Positions 1 to 9,054 of a stretch of 64,000 nucleotides of DNA are shown in pieces. A program made the position numbers and the translations under genes. Source of the stretch: Paracoccus cavernae (GTDB lineage: Bacteria; Pseudomonadota; Alphaproteobacteria; Rhodobacterales; Rhodobacteraceae); contig JAUFRC010000001.1 in the NCBI GenBank assembly GCA_030410095.1, positions 1,996,501-2,060,500 on the forward strand, read 5' to 3'. The notes below the pieces were generated by a model. It was not told where the DNA came from. It was given only the letters and a program-made list of their open reading frames with translations, and did not search any database. Position 1 is the first letter of the stretch. Each line of letters begins with the position of its first letter.

Positions 1-96
1 TACATGCAGCGCCAGTTGCCTGTCACCGCGACCCATCTGGCGCGCATCATCACCGGCGAAACCAGCGTCATGGCGCTCGATGCCGACCGCTTCTGA
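1..96 (+). CDS. 3' end of an unidentified gene
   Basis: The window opens inside a reading frame that starts at base 1 and stops at TGA 94-96, giving 31 residues ending in ALDADRF. The composition (THLARIITGET, then a terminal RF) resembles the C-terminal end of glycine/D-amino-acid-oxidase type flavoproteins, but the fragment is too short to assign. The rest of the gene lies upstream of the window. Confidence 0.45.
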   Translation, partial: YMQRQLPVTATHLARIITGETSVMALDADRF

Positions 97-385
97 CGCG
101 ATCGGGCGCGGCCGTGCAAGCGGCCGCCCTTCCTCGCCTCCGGCGGGGTATTTCGGTGATGAAGAATGAACTGCTCCGGCCTGCGGCGCGGGATCTTGTC
201 GGGTCGCGGGCCGGAGCTTTCTCCATCAGCGGTCATCGGCTCCCCAGCCTGTACCGCAAGACCGATCATCGCAGCGATGAATGAAGAAGAGGTTACGGTC
301 TCGTTCTTCATCATGAAAATACCCATCTTGGTAAACGAAGCAGCCGCGCCTGCCCTGCCGCCCCGAACCAAACAGGAGATCCTTT
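97..385. other. Intergenic stretch without a recognised gene
   Basis: These 289 bases separate the upstream gene fragment from the GST gene. A 99-codon open frame from 166 runs into the GST gene in another frame. It has no recognisable motif and is most likely chance. The end of the stretch carries the Shine-Dalgarno sequence AGGAG (374-378) of the following gene. Confidence 0.5.
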
Positions 386-982
386 GTGACAGCACAGCTT
401 TTCTGCTTCGGCGAATCCGGTCATTCCTACAAGGCGGCGCTGACGCTCGAACTGTCGGGCTATGACTGGCAGCCGGTCTATGTCGATTTCTTCAACGGCG
501 AGGTCCGCGCGAACGCCTATCGCGAGATGAACGAGATGGCCGAAGCGCCGGTCTTCCGCGAGGACGGGCTGACGCTGACGCAATCGGCGGTGATCCAGCT
601 GCATGTTGCCGAGAAGACGGGAAAGTTTCTCGACGGCGACCGCAACGAGATTTTGCGCTGGCTGTTTTGGGACAACCACAAACTCTCGAGCGCGATCGGC
701 TCGACCCGTTTCCTGATGAACTTCATTCCCGAAGGCAAACGCCCGCTCGAGGTGATCGCCTTCCAGCAGGCGCGTCTGAAATCGGCCTACAAGCTTCTGG
801 ACGGCCATCTTTCGGGGCGCGACTGGATTGCCGGTGACGCTGCGACCATCGCCGACTTCACCTGCTGCGGCTATCTTTACTATCCTGAACCATTCGGCTT
901 CGATCGTGCCGAATGGCCTCATATCTCGGCATGGCTCGAGCGGATCGCCTCGCTGCCCGGCTGGAAGCACCCTATGATCTGA
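386..982 (+). CDS. Glutathione S-transferase family protein
   Basis: A 198-residue protein with GST layout: an N-terminal thioredoxin-like half (LFCFGESGHSYKAALTLEL, and LTQSAVIQLHVAEKTG where the family has the glutathione gamma-Glu site), then an all-alpha C-terminal half with the usual DWIAGDAATIADF element. GSTs conjugate or reduce substrates with glutathione in the cytoplasm. The substrate cannot be read from sequence. The GTG start at 386 is chosen because AGGAG lies 7 bases upstream. It precedes the thiolase gene by 40 bases and may be cotranscribed with it. The frame is intact. Confidence 0.85.
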   Translation: MTAQLFCFGESGHSYKAALTLELSGYDWQPVYVDFFNGEVRANAYREMNEMAEAPVFREDGLTLTQSAVIQLHVAEKTGKFLDGDRNEILRWLFWDNHKLSSAIGSTRFLMNFIPEGKRPLEVIAFQQARLKSAYKLLDGHLSGRDWIAGDAATIADFTCCGYLYYPEPFGFDRAEWPHISAWLERIASLPGWKHPMI

Positions 983-1022
983 TGCCCGGCAATCCCTCCG
1001 ACCGGGCGCCGAAGGAGGACAA

Positions 1023-2234
1023 ATGACCGAAGCCTATATCTATGACGCGGCCCGCACGCCGCGCGGCAAAGGGCGCCCCGACGGCAGCCTGCATGAAGTG
1101 ACCTCGGTCGCCCTTTCGGCGCGGCTTCTCGATGCCGTCAAGGAACGCAACGGCCTCGAAGGCCATGCCGTCGAGGATGTGATCTGGGGCAATGCGACCC
1201 AGGTGATGGAACAGGGCGGCTGTCTGGCGCGCTCGGCCGTTCTGGCCTCGCAGCTCGACGAATCGATCCCCGGCCTCTCGATCAACCGCTTCTGCGCCAG
1301 CGGCATGGAGGCGATGAACCTTGCCGCCAACCAGATCCGCGGCGGATCGGGCGAGGCCTATATCGCGGGCGGCGTCGAGATGATGAGCCGCGTCGCCATG
1401 GGCAGCGACGGTGCCGCGATCGCGGTCGATCCGGCGCTGACCTTCAAGACCTATTTCGTGCCGCAAGGCATCTCGGCGGACATCATCGCGACCCAATACG
1501 GTTTCTCGCGCGAGGATGCCGATGCGCTAGCCGTCGAAAGCCAGCGCCGCGCCGCCATCGCGATCAGCGAGGGGCGTTTTGCGAAATCGATCGTTCCGGT
1601 CCGCGACCAGAACGGCTTGATCATCCTTGATCACGACGAATTCCCGCGCCCCAATACCACGATGGAATCGCTTGGCGCGCTCAAGCCCAGCTTCAAGGAT
1701 ATGGGCGAGATGATGCCCGGATTCGACAAGGTGGCGATGCTGAAATATCCGCATCTGAGCGCCATCAACCACATCCACCACGCCGGCAACTCGTCGGGGA
1801 TCGTCGACGGTGCGGCGGCTGTTCTGATCGGCAACCGCGAGTTCGGCGAGAAGCACGGCCTCAAGCCGCGCGCCCGCATCCGCGACACCGCGAAGATCGG
1901 CACCGATCCGACCATCATGCTGACCGGCCCCGTCCCCGTGACCGAGAAAATCCTGTGCGAAAGCGGCCTTTCGATCGGCGACATCGACCTTTTCGAGGTC
2001 AACGAGGCTTTCGCTTCGGTTGTCCTACGCTTCATGCAGGCCTTCGAGGTCGATCCCTCGCTCGTCAACGTCAACGGCGGCGCGATGGCGCTAGGCCATC
2101 CGCTCGGCGCGACCGGCGCCATGATCATCGGCACTTTGCTTGACGAGCTGGAACGGCAGGACAAGCAGATCGGCCTTGCCACATTGTGCGTCGCCTCCGG
2201 CATGGGTGCCGCGACGATCATCGAGCGCGTCTGA
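1023..2234 (+). CDS. Acetyl-CoA C-acyltransferase (thiolase, FadA/FadI type)
   Basis: A complete 403-residue thiolase. The acyl-accepting cysteine is in NRFCASGMEA, the NEAFA motif follows near residue 330, the catalytic His is in GGAMALGHPLGATGA, and the second cysteine is in CVASGMGAA near the C terminus. Thiolases cleave 3-ketoacyl-CoA with CoA in the last step of fatty-acid beta-oxidation, or condense acetyl-CoA. The multifunctional dehydrogenase gene starts 11 bases downstream, so the pair looks like a two-gene beta-oxidation operon. AAGGAGG (1012-1018) lies just before the ATG. No frame disruption is seen. Confidence 0.93.
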   Translation: MTEAYIYDAARTPRGKGRPDGSLHEVTSVALSARLLDAVKERNGLEGHAVEDVIWGNATQVMEQGGCLARSAVLASQLDESIPGLSINRFCASGMEAMNLAANQIRGGSGEAYIAGGVEMMSRVAMGSDGAAIAVDPALTFKTYFVPQGISADIIATQYGFSREDADALAVESQRRAAIAISEGRFAKSIVPVRDQNGLIILDHDEFPRPNTTMESLGALKPSFKDMGEMMPGFDKVAMLKYPHLSAINHIHHAGNSSGIVDGAAAVLIGNREFGEKHGLKPRARIRDTAKIGTDPTIMLTGPVPVTEKILCESGLSIGDIDLFEVNEAFASVVLRFMQAFEVDPSLVNVNGGAMALGHPLGATGAMIIGTLLDELERQDKQIGLATLCVASGMGAATIIERV

Positions 2235-2245
2235 GGGGAAGCGAC

Positions 2246-4432
2246 ATGACCGATTTCACCATGAAGAAAGACGCCGACGGCGTTGCAGTCATCACCTGGG
2301 ACGTGCCGGGCAAATCCATGAACGTGCTGTCGCTGACCGGCGCGGCCGAGCTGGAGGCGCTGATCGACGACGCGCTGGCCGATCCCGCCGTGAAGGGCAT
2401 CGTCCTGACCTCGGGCAAGAAAGACTTTGCAGGCGGGATGGACCTCAATGTCATCGCGGGGCTCAAGGACCAGAACGGCGCGCAGGGCGTCTTCGACGGC
2501 GTGATGACGCTGCACCATGCGCTGCGCAAGATCGAGCTGGCCGGCATGGATCCCAAGACCAAGAAGGGCGGCAAGCCGATCGCCACGGCCATTCCGGGCA
2601 CCGCCTTGGGCATCGGGGTCGAGCTGCCGCTTGCAACCCACCGCATCTTTGCCGCCGACAATCCCAAAGCCAAGATCGGCCTGCCCGAGATCATGGTCGG
2701 GATCTTCCCCGGAGGCGGAGGCACGACGCGCCTCGTGCGCAAACTGGGCGCAATGGCGGCGGCTCCGCTGCTGCTGGAAGGCAAGCTTTCCGACCCCAAG
2801 GGCGCGAAAGCCAACGGCATCGTCGACGAGGTCGTGGCCGATCCGGTTCAGGCCGCGCGCGAGTGGGTGCTGTCGGCGACCGAAGCCGATCTGGTCAAGC
2901 CGTGGGACGCCAAAGGCTACAAGATGCCCGGCGGCGCACCCTATAACCCGGCCGGTTTCATGACCTATGTCGGGGCGTCGGCCATGGTCCACGGCAAGAC
3001 GCTTGGGGTTTATCCCGCGGCCAAGGCCCTGCTCTCGGCCGTCTACGAAGGCGCGCTCGTGCCCTTCGAAACCGCCCTCAAGATCGAGGCGCGCTGGTTC
3101 ACCAATGTGCTGATGAACCCCTCCTCGACCGCGATGATCCGATCGCTTTTCATCAACAAGGAAGCGTTGGAGAAAGGCGCGAACCGTCCGGCGGAACCCG
3201 ATCAAAGCGTCAAGAAGGTCGGCATCCTTGGTGCGGGCATGATGGGCGCGGGCATTTCCTATGTCGCTGCCATGGCGGGGATCGAGGTCGTGCTGATCGA
3301 CGCCAAACAGGAGGCCGCAGACCGCGGCAAATCCCATTCCGCGGATCTTCTGGACAAGGCGATCTCGCGCCGCAAATCCACCGAGGACAAGAAGGCCGAA
3401 GTCCTCGGCCGCATTACCGCCACCACCGATTACGACGCACTCAAAGGCTGCGACCTGATCGTCGAGGCGGTGTTCGAGGATCCCGCGATCAAGGCCGAAG
3501 TCACCAAACGCGCCGAGGCCGTCATCCCTGCGGATGCGATTTTCGCGACCAATACCTCGACCCTGCCGATCACCAGCCTGTCGCAAGCCAGCGCCCGCCC
3601 AGAGCAGTTCATCGGCATCCATTTCTTCTCGCCGGTCGACAAGATGATGCTGGTCGAGATCATCAAGGGCAAAAGCTCCGGCCCGCGCGCGGTGGCAAAG
3701 GCGCTCGACTTCGTGCGCCAGATCCGCAAAACCCCGATCGTGGTCAATGATGCGCGCTTCTTCTACGCCAACCGCTGCATCATTCCCTATATCAACGAAG
3801 GCATCCGCATGCTCGCCGAAGGAGTCGAACCGACCCTGATCGAGAATGCCGCCAAGTTGATGGGGATGCCGCTCGGACCTCTGCAGCTGGTCGATGAAAC
3901 CTCGATCGATCTCGGCGTGAAAATCGCCAAGGCAACGCGGGCGGCGATGGGCGATGCCTATCCCGACGGCGCGGTCGACGAGGTGATCTTCCGCATGGCT
4001 GATCAGGGCCGGCTCGGCCGCAAGGCCAATGCGGGCTTTTACGACTATGACGACAAGGGCAAGCGCGGCGATTTCTGGGAGGGGCTCGCGACCGAATGGC
4101 CGGTCTCGAACGAACAGCCCGCCTTCACCGATCTCCAGAACCGCCTGATGTTCATCCAGTCGCTCGAAGCGGTGCGCGCTCTGGAAGAGGGCGTTCTCGA
4201 GGACATCCGCGAAGGCGATGTCGGGGCGATCCTCGGCTGGGGCTTTGCGCCGTGGTCGGGCGGCCCGTTCAGCTGGCTCGACATGCTGGGAAGCGCGCGC
4301 GCCACGGCAATGGCCGACGATCTCGCGCAGAAATACGGCGAGCGTTTCAAAGCGCCCGCCCTGCTCCGCGACATGGCCGCCAAAGGCGAAAGCTTCTACG
4401 GAAGGTTCGGCGCGGCGCAAAAAGCGGCCTGA
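2246..4432 (+). CDS. fadJ: Multifunctional enoyl-CoA hydratase / 3-hydroxyacyl-CoA dehydrogenase
   Basis: 728 residues, the usual length for FadJ/FadB alpha subunits. Residues 1-200 are a crotonase-fold hydratase (FAGGMDLNVI; EIMVGIFPGGGGTTR). Near residue 325 begins the NAD-binding domain (GILGAGMMGAGISY, then a VVLID strand), followed by IGIHFFSPVDKMMLVEII and two C-terminal dehydrogenase domains. It hydrates trans-2-enoyl-CoA and oxidises L-3-hydroxyacyl-CoA. An upstream in-frame extension (from 2186) overlaps the thiolase gene. The ATG at 2246 after GAGGGGAAGCGAC is the natural start. FadJ versus FadB cannot be settled by eye. Confidence 0.92.
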   Translation: MTDFTMKKDADGVAVITWDVPGKSMNVLSLTGAAELEALIDDALADPAVKGIVLTSGKKDFAGGMDLNVIAGLKDQNGAQGVFDGVMTLHHALRKIELAGMDPKTKKGGKPIATAIPGTALGIGVELPLATHRIFAADNPKAKIGLPEIMVGIFPGGGGTTRLVRKLGAMAAAPLLLEGKLSDPKGAKANGIVDEVVADPVQAAREWVLSATEADLVKPWDAKGYKMPGGAPYNPAGFMTYVGASAMVHGKTLGVYPAAKALLSAVYEGALVPFETALKIEARWFTNVLMNPSSTAMIRSLFINKEALEKGANRPAEPDQSVKKVGILGAGMMGAGISYVAAMAGIEVVLIDAKQEAADRGKSHSADLLDKAISRRKSTEDKKAEVLGRITATTDYDALKGCDLIVEAVFEDPAIKAEVTKRAEAVIPADAIFATNTSTLPITSLSQASARPEQFIGIHFFSPVDKMMLVEIIKGKSSGPRAVAKALDFVRQIRKTPIVVNDARFFYANRCIIPYINEGIRMLAEGVEPTLIENAAKLMGMPLGPLQLVDETSIDLGVKIAKATRAAMGDAYPDGAVDEVIFRMADQGRLGRKANAGFYDYDDKGKRGDFWEGLATEWPVSNEQPAFTDLQNRLMFIQSLEAVRALEEGVLEDIREGDVGAILGWGFAPWSGGPFSWLDMLGSARATAMADDLAQKYGERFKAPALLRDMAAKGESFYGRFGAAQKAA

Positions 4433-4463
4433 TCTTCGCTTTGACCCAAATACCTTAGGGGTG

Positions 4464-4481
4464 CGGGGGCGTAAACCCCCG
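4464..4481. terminator. Hairpin between convergent genes
   Basis: CGGGGG and CCCCCG arms with a CGTAAA loop lie between the fadJ-like gene (+) and the DUF3597 gene (-). There is no clear T tract on either side, so terminator function is a positional inference. Confidence 0.35.
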
Positions 4482-4504
4482 TTCCATTTCACGTGAATCG
4501 CGGC

Positions 4505-4945
4505 TTACAGATCGGCCGGAACCTTGCCGCCGCTGTCTTTGAGCTTCTGGATCACCTGTTTGTGCAGCCAGATGTTCATCGCGGCGGAATCCTCGGCATC
4601 ACCGCTATAGCCCAGCTCTTTCGCCAGTTCCTTGCGATGGCCGAGGCTGCTGTCGAGGCCGAGCGCCTTCATCAGATCGACAATCGACTTGCGCCAGTCC
4701 AGCGTCTGGCCGCTGGCCTTGACTGCCGCGTCCAGAACCGCCGCGACATCAACCGCCGCAGCAGCGCTTGCAGCCGGTGCGGTAGCAGGGGCCGCGCTGG
4801 CGGCAGGCGTTGCAGCAGGTGCTGCCGGTGCGGCGCTCGCGGCAGGGGCTGCTGCAGCCGGCGCTTGCGGCGCGGGGGCCGCTTCGGGTTCAGCAGCCTC
4901 GGCCGTGCCCCAGATTGCACCTTTGATCTTGTCGAAAATTCCCAT
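4505..4945 (-). CDS. DUF3597 domain protein
   Basis: 146 residues. A short N-terminal module (GIFDKIKGAIWG) is joined by a roughly 50-residue Ala/Pro linker to a conserved C-terminal domain (LDWRKSIVDLMKALGLDSS; KELAKELGYSGD; MNIWLHKQVIQKL; GGKVPADL), which matches the DUF3597 family. The family function is unknown. The start at 4945 is chosen because GGAAGGAGA precedes it and because it begins with the family N terminus; the longer open frame to 5056 has no such support. It is convergent with the fadJ-like gene and appears monocistronic. Confidence 0.85.
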   Translation of the reverse strand: MGIFDKIKGAIWGTAEAAEPEAAPAPQAPAAAAPAASAAPAAPAATPAASAAPATAPAASAAAAVDVAAVLDAAVKASGQTLDWRKSIVDLMKALGLDSSLGHRKELAKELGYSGDAEDSAAMNIWLHKQVIQKLKDSGGKVPADL

Positions 4946-5083
4946 TCCGCTCTCCTTCCAGATGTTCGGGCCATTACCGCCCGCGCCAAAGAAGGACGGG
5001 CAGCCAACACAACCACAAGGCCCTGTTGCACCGCCCGCGTCAACGCCCCACCGCATGCCGATAAGGCTGCGGCAGGGTTTCGC

Positions 5084-6086
5084 TCAGATCAGCCCTTCGG
5101 CGCGGAAATCGGCCAGAAGGTCGCGTTCGGGGCGCGGCCCGACATGGGCGATGACCTCGGCGGCGGCGATGCAGCCCATCCGGCCGGCGACCGCGAGCGG
5201 CGCACCTGTCGCGAGGCCGTAGATCAGCCCCGCCGCAAACTGGTCGCCCGCGCCCGTCGCATCGACCGGCACGATCTTGTGGACCGGCGCGAAAACACGG
5301 TCCTCGCCGCGACGGATCAGGATCGCATCCTCGCCCGAGCGGGTGCAGACGATCATGCCGCAATCGGCCGAAGCCTGCAGCAGGGCCGCCTCGAGATCCT
5401 CGGTCTGGTAGAGCGAGGTCCATTCATGGGCATTGCCGATGACGTAATCCATCGGCCCCGCCACCAATTTGCGGAAATCGTCGCGGTGACGGTCGACGCA
5501 GAACGGGTCCGAGAGCGCGATCCCCGCCTGACCGCCGGCATCGTGACAGGCTTTGGCGGCCTTCATGAATGCGGCCTTGCCCTTGTCCTTGTCGAAAAGA
5601 TAACCCTCGAGAAACAGCCAGCCCGCACCCTCGAAAACCGCCGGATCGACATCGCCCTCGTCGAGCTCGGCCGAAATTCCGAGATAGGTGTTCATCGAGC
5701 GCTCACCATCGGGCGTCACGAAGATGATCGAGCGCGAGGTCGGATCGCCCGCGCCCGCGACAGGCGCATTGACAAAGGCCGTTCCTGCGGCTTCGGTCTG
5801 GGCGGCGTAGGACTGCCCGATCTCGTCGGCGGCGACGCGGCCGATGAAGGCGGTCTTGAGCCCCAGCATCCCGATTCCGCCAGCGTATTCGCGACCGATC
5901 CGCCCGGCACCAGCCGCGAGGCCGTCGCGCCCGAGGCCTGCGCCGCGGTCAGGACTTCGGCGCGATCACGGTCGATCAGCTGCATGATCCCCTTCTCGAT
6001 CCCGAGCTGGGCGAGGCGCGCGTCCTCGGTCGGTGCGATCACATCCATGATCGCATTGCCGATCCCGATCACATAGGGGTGGTCAT
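5084..6086 (-). CDS. PfkB-family adenosine kinase-like protein (frameshifted in this sequence)
   Basis: The ribokinase/PfkB fold is recognisable: IGIGNAIMDVIAPTEDA at the N terminus, GGSVANTLAESG, and the PfkB signature VDATGAGDQFAAGLIYG with the catalytic Asp near the C terminus. Alphaproteobacterial relatives are annotated as adenosine kinases, but the substrate is inferred. Two single-base losses break the frame: one in GGGG near 6077, separating the ATG at 6086 from the body, and one in CCC near 5871. Restoring one base at each gives a continuous protein of about 333 residues. The ATG overlaps the nth stop codon (ATGA), so the two genes are probably translationally coupled. A GTG at 6072 is the alternative start. 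Confidence 0.82.
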
Positions 6087-6757
6087 AGGGTCTTCTCCTC
6101 GTAGGGGCAGAGGTCAGAGACGACGCAAACCGCGCAACGCGGGCGGCGGGCCTGACAAATGTAGCGGCCGTGCAGGATCAGCCAGTGATGGGCGTCCTGC
6201 TGGAATTCGGCGGGGATATTGTCCTCGATGGCGCGTTCGACATCATCGACGTCGCGCCCCGGCGCGATGCGGGTGCGGTTGCCCACACGGAAAATATGGG
6301 TATCGACGGCCTGCGCCGGCATGCGGAACGCGGTGTTGAGCACCACATTCGCGGTCTTGCGCCCGACGCCCGGCAAGGTCATCAGCGCCGCGCGCGAGCT
6401 GGGCACCTCGCCGCCGTAATCCTCGACGAGGATCTTCGACATGGCGATGACATTCTTGGCCTTCTGGCGAAAGAGCCCGATCGTCTTGATATGTTCGGTC
6501 AGCCCCTCGAGACCGAGGTCCAGCATCGCCTGCGGAGTCCGGACCACCTCGAACAGGGCCTTGGTCGCCTTGTTCACGCCGACATCGGTCGCCTGCGCGG
6601 AAAGCGCGACGGCGACGACCAACGTATAGGGATTGACGTAGTTCAGCTCTGTCACCGGCGCGGGATTGCTGTCGCGCAGCCGCGAAAAGAATGCGACCTG
6701 CGTGCCGAAGGGCAGCGCGGGCGGTATTCTGGAGGAAACGGACGGGGATTTGCTCAT
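6083..6757 (-). CDS. nth: Endonuclease III
   Basis: 224 residues, intact. Endonuclease III is a bifunctional DNA glycosylase/AP lyase that removes oxidised pyrimidines in base-excision repair. The helix-hairpin-helix LPGVGRKTANVVL carries the catalytic Lys, and the catalytic Asp follows in VDTHIFRV. The C-terminal [4Fe-4S] loop has the C-X6-C-X2-C-X5-C pattern (CQARRPRCAVCVVSDLC). The stop overlaps the start of the downstream kinase gene as ATGA. The N-terminal 15 residues before PFGTQVAFFSRL look like a nonconserved extension. Confidence 0.95.
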   Translation of the reverse strand: MSKSPSVSSRIPPALPFGTQVAFFSRLRDSNPAPVTELNYVNPYTLVVAVALSAQATDVGVNKATKALFEVVRTPQAMLDLGLEGLTEHIKTIGLFRQKAKNVIAMSKILVEDYGGEVPSSRAALMTLPGVGRKTANVVLNTAFRMPAQAVDTHIFRVGNRTRIAPGRDVDDVERAIEDNIPAEFQQDAHHWLILHGRYICQARRPRCAVCVVSDLCPYEEKTL

Positions 6758-6964
6758 GATGATCTGATGCCCTGCCTCGCGCTTCTGTGCAAGACCGGCG
6801 CAACGGGCGGGCTTGACGCAGAGGCGGAACCAGCCAAGTTTTCCTATGATTGGTTAAGTGAAAGCGAGGCGCCATGACCCGAACCCTGTTTTCGAGATCG
6901 CTGCCCCACTCCGGCCTGTCGGTCTCTGCCGTCGCGAGCCCTCTGATGATCGCGGAGCGGTTCT

Positions 6965-7467
6965 ATGCATCGGGCGGTTCGACACCCCCTCGGCCTCGTG
7001 ATCGCCATCGGTGCCGAAGGCGTGCTCTGGGCGCTGGGATTCGCGGGCGAGACCCCGAGGACGATGTCCGCCGCGACCTGCAATCGCGCTGGCCCCGCGC
7101 CCGCTATGTCGAAGCCCCCGAGGCGCTCGCCCCCGCGATCACCGCCCTGAGCAATGACGAGGGCGACATCCGCGTGCGTCTGGTCGGCACGCCCTTCCAG
7201 ATGAAAGTCTGGCACGCCCTGCTCGACATCCCCTTCGGCGAGGTCGCGAGCTATGCGGAGCTCGCCGCCCGTGTCGGCCAGGCGGGAGCCGTGCGCGCCG
7301 TGGGAACCGCCGTCGGGCAAAATCCGGTTTCCTGGGCCGTGCCCTGCCACCGCGTCACGCGAACCGGCGGCGCGATCGGCGGCTATCATTGGGGCGAGGC
7401 CGCCAAACGCATCCTTCTGACCCGCGAAGGCGCGGTGCTCGCGCCGCGCGCCATCGCGAAATCATGA
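6965..7467 (+). CDS. ogt: Methylated-DNA--[protein]-cysteine S-methyltransferase (frameshifted)
   Basis: The C-terminal half carries the defining active site PCHRV (Cys accepts the alkyl group), preceded by FQMKVWHALLDIPFGEVASY and RAVGTAVGQNPVSW, and followed by GAIGGYHWG. It repairs O6-alkylguanine by suicidal transfer. The N-terminal half (PLGLVIAIGAEGVLWALGF) is in a different frame; adding one C to CCCC near 7050 joins it to PEDDVRRDLQSRWP. The start is uncertain. ATG 6965 has GGAG 7 bases upstream. Alternatively a second missing C near 6987 would give the family-typical FDTPLG, with a start further upstream. Confidence 0.85.
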
Positions 7468-7574
7468 AGCGCAATCAACCGCTCACGCCGCCAAGCGCAC
7501 TGGAAATCGGTGGGAACCTGTGAGAGGCTTGGGCAGTTTGAACATCATCCGCCCGGATGTGATCGGGTGGCTGG

Positions 7575-7580
7575 TATAAT
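7575..7580 (+). promoter_or_regulatory. Candidate -10 element of the OmpA-type lipoprotein gene
   Basis: A perfect TATAAT lies 38 bases before the ATG at 7618 in otherwise GC-rich DNA. No convincing -35 hexamer sits 16-18 bases upstream, so it is only a candidate sigma-70 promoter. Confidence 0.4.
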
Positions 7581-7617
7581 ATGGGGCCAGTGGCGCCTCG
7601 AAAGAAAGGTTAACCCG

Positions 7618-8259
7618 ATGAAGACCCGCATCTCGCTGCTTCTTGCTACGGCAGGCGTATTCGCACTTGGTGCTTGTGCCGACCCGAACGCACCGACCGG
7701 CCAAATGAGCCGGACCCAGCAGGGTGCGCTTGCTGGTGCGGTTGTCGGTGGCCTGATCGGCGCCGGCGAAAGCAAGCAGAACGCCGTCAAAGGCGCGATC
7801 CTTGGTGCAGGCGTCGGCGCTATCGGCGGCTCGATCCTCGACCAGCAGGAGCGCGCGCTCAAGCAGCAAATCACCAACCCGAACATCCAGATCGTCAACC
7901 GCGGCGACCACCTCGCGGTGCTGATGCCGGAATCGGCGCTGTTCGCGACGGATTCGGCTGCGGTTTCGGCTGCCGGCCAGAACGACCTTTACGGCATCGG
8001 CCGCAACCTGAACCAGTATCCCAACAGCACGATCCAGGTCATCGGCCACACCGACTCGACCGGCTCGCAGGCCTATAACCAGGATCTGTCGCAGCGCCGT
8101 GCACGCTCGGTTGCCGGCATCCTGACCGCTTCGGGCGTGGCGCAGAACCGCATCGCGACCGTGGGCCGCGGCTCGTCGCAGCCGATCGCCTCGAACGACA
8201 CCGCTCAGGGCCGCGCACAGAACCGTCGCGTCGAAATCCTGATCTACGCGAACCGCTAA
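7618..8259 (+). CDS. OmpA-family lipoprotein
   Basis: 213 residues. The start at 7618 gives a lipoprotein signal peptide ending in the lipobox LGAC (Cys near residue 19). A glycine-zipper segment follows (GALAGAVVGGLIGAG; ILGAGVGAIGGSI). The C-terminal half is an OmpA-like peptidoglycan-binding domain: LFATDSAAVSAAG, IQVIGHTDSTGSQAYNQDLS, and GRGSSQPIASNDTAQGRAQNRRVE, with the conserved Asp and Arg that bind diaminopimelate. It is probably an outer-membrane lipoprotein tethered to peptidoglycan, of the Pal/YiaD type. It is monocistronic with its own candidate -10 element and a strong terminator. The frame is intact. Confidence 0.92.
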   Translation: MKTRISLLLATAGVFALGACADPNAPTGQMSRTQQGALAGAVVGGLIGAGESKQNAVKGAILGAGVGAIGGSILDQQERALKQQITNPNIQIVNRGDHLAVLMPESALFATDSAAVSAAGQNDLYGIGRNLNQYPNSTIQVIGHTDSTGSQAYNQDLSQRRARSVAGILTASGVAQNRIATVGRGSSQPIASNDTAQGRAQNRRVEILIYANR

Positions 8260-8293
8260 GATCCAACCGCCGGCTTTCGGCGGCACGAATATG

Positions 8294-8330
8294 AAAGGCC
8301 GGGATGCAGCGCGCATCCCGGCCTTTTTCT
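8294..8330 (+). terminator. Intrinsic terminator after the OmpA-type lipoprotein gene
   Basis: AAAGGCCGGGATGC and GCATCCCGGCCTTT form a 14-bp stem with a short AGCG-type loop, followed by TTTTTC. This is a textbook rho-independent terminator. Confidence 0.9.
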
Positions 8331-8388
8331 TTGGCGCATCGTTAACAAGGCAAAAGCCCCGTCCGAAAACCCGAGCCTCCGAAATGCG

Positions 8389-8417
8389 AAAAGCCCCCGC
8401 CGCGAGGCGAGGGCTTT
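8389..8417 (-). terminator. Intrinsic terminator of the atp Fo operon
   Basis: Read on the minus strand, AAAGCCCTCGCC pairs with GGCGGGGGCTTT around a TCGC loop and is followed by T residues. It lies about 80 bases beyond the atpF stop. Confidence 0.75.
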
Positions 8418-8496
8418 GATCACTGTCCAAAGTGAAGATGGATCGACCTGCCGCCCGTTCGGGCTTGTGCCGGTCACCCGCCCGGGTCGGGCGGGC

Positions 8497-9054
8497 TTAG
8501 TTCAGGCGGCGGCTCACATCATCGATGGCTTTGTCGATACCGGCGCTGCGGTCGGCTGCCGAACCCTGCTTTTTCAGGATTTCGCCGGCAGCGGCGACAG
8601 CAACCTGAATGGCACGGTCGCGAACGGCGCGAACGGCTTCGGTCTCGGCGCTCGAAATCTGCTCTTCGGCTGCTTTCAGGCGGCGGGCGATCGAGACCTT
8701 GAGGTCTTCCTTCGCCTTGTCGGCCTGTGCAGTCGCGGCACGGCGGGCATTGGCGACGATCTCGTCGGCCTGACCGCTGACTTCGCGCTGGCGACGCTCG
8801 TAGGAGGCATAGATCTCCTGAGCTTCTTCGCGAAGACGACGGGCCTCGGCCAGATCGTCACGGATGCCTTCCGCACGTTTGTCGAGCAGCTTGCCGACAA
8901 TCGAGGGAACCTTGAAGTAGAGCAGGATCCCCACGAAGACCAGGAAACCGATCGTCACGATGAAATCGGTATTGGCCAGCGAGAAGAACGGCACGTCGCC
9001 AGCGGCAAACGCCGGGCTGGCAGCCAGAGCCGGAAGAATGCTCAGACGTTTCAT
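8497..9054 (-). CDS. atpF: ATP synthase Fo subunit b
   Basis: About 185 residues. A Met-Lys start with an Ala-rich hydrophobic N terminus ([16 protein letters not shown]) leads to a membrane anchor ([20 protein letters not shown]), then a long charged coiled coil typical of the peripheral stalk, ending DDVSRRLN. As written, the open frame is continuous with the upstream b' gene with no stop between them. The natural boundary is inferred at GCAATGA: removing one A would give a b' stop overlapping this ATG. The gene is the last of the Fo operon and is followed by a terminator. Confidence 0.9.
   Translation of the reverse strand: MKRLSILPALAASPAFAAGDVPFFSLANTDFIVTIGFLVFVGILLYFKVPSIVGKLLDKRAEGIRDDLAEARRLREEAQEIYASYERRQREVSGQADEIVANARRAATAQADKAKEDLKVSIARRLKAAEEQISSAETEAVRAVRDRAIQVAVAAAGEILKKQGSAADRSAGIDKAIDDVSRRLN

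Noticed and set aside
166..465. 99-codon open frame before the GST gene
   Set aside because: It overlaps the GST start in another frame, has no ribosome-binding site of note and no recognisable motif.
1631..4492. 953-codon open frame antisense to the thiolase and fadJ genes
   Set aside because: It is a mirror of two intact, strongly conserved genes in GC-rich DNA, where antisense stops are rare; its Arg/His/Gly-rich product has no known motif.
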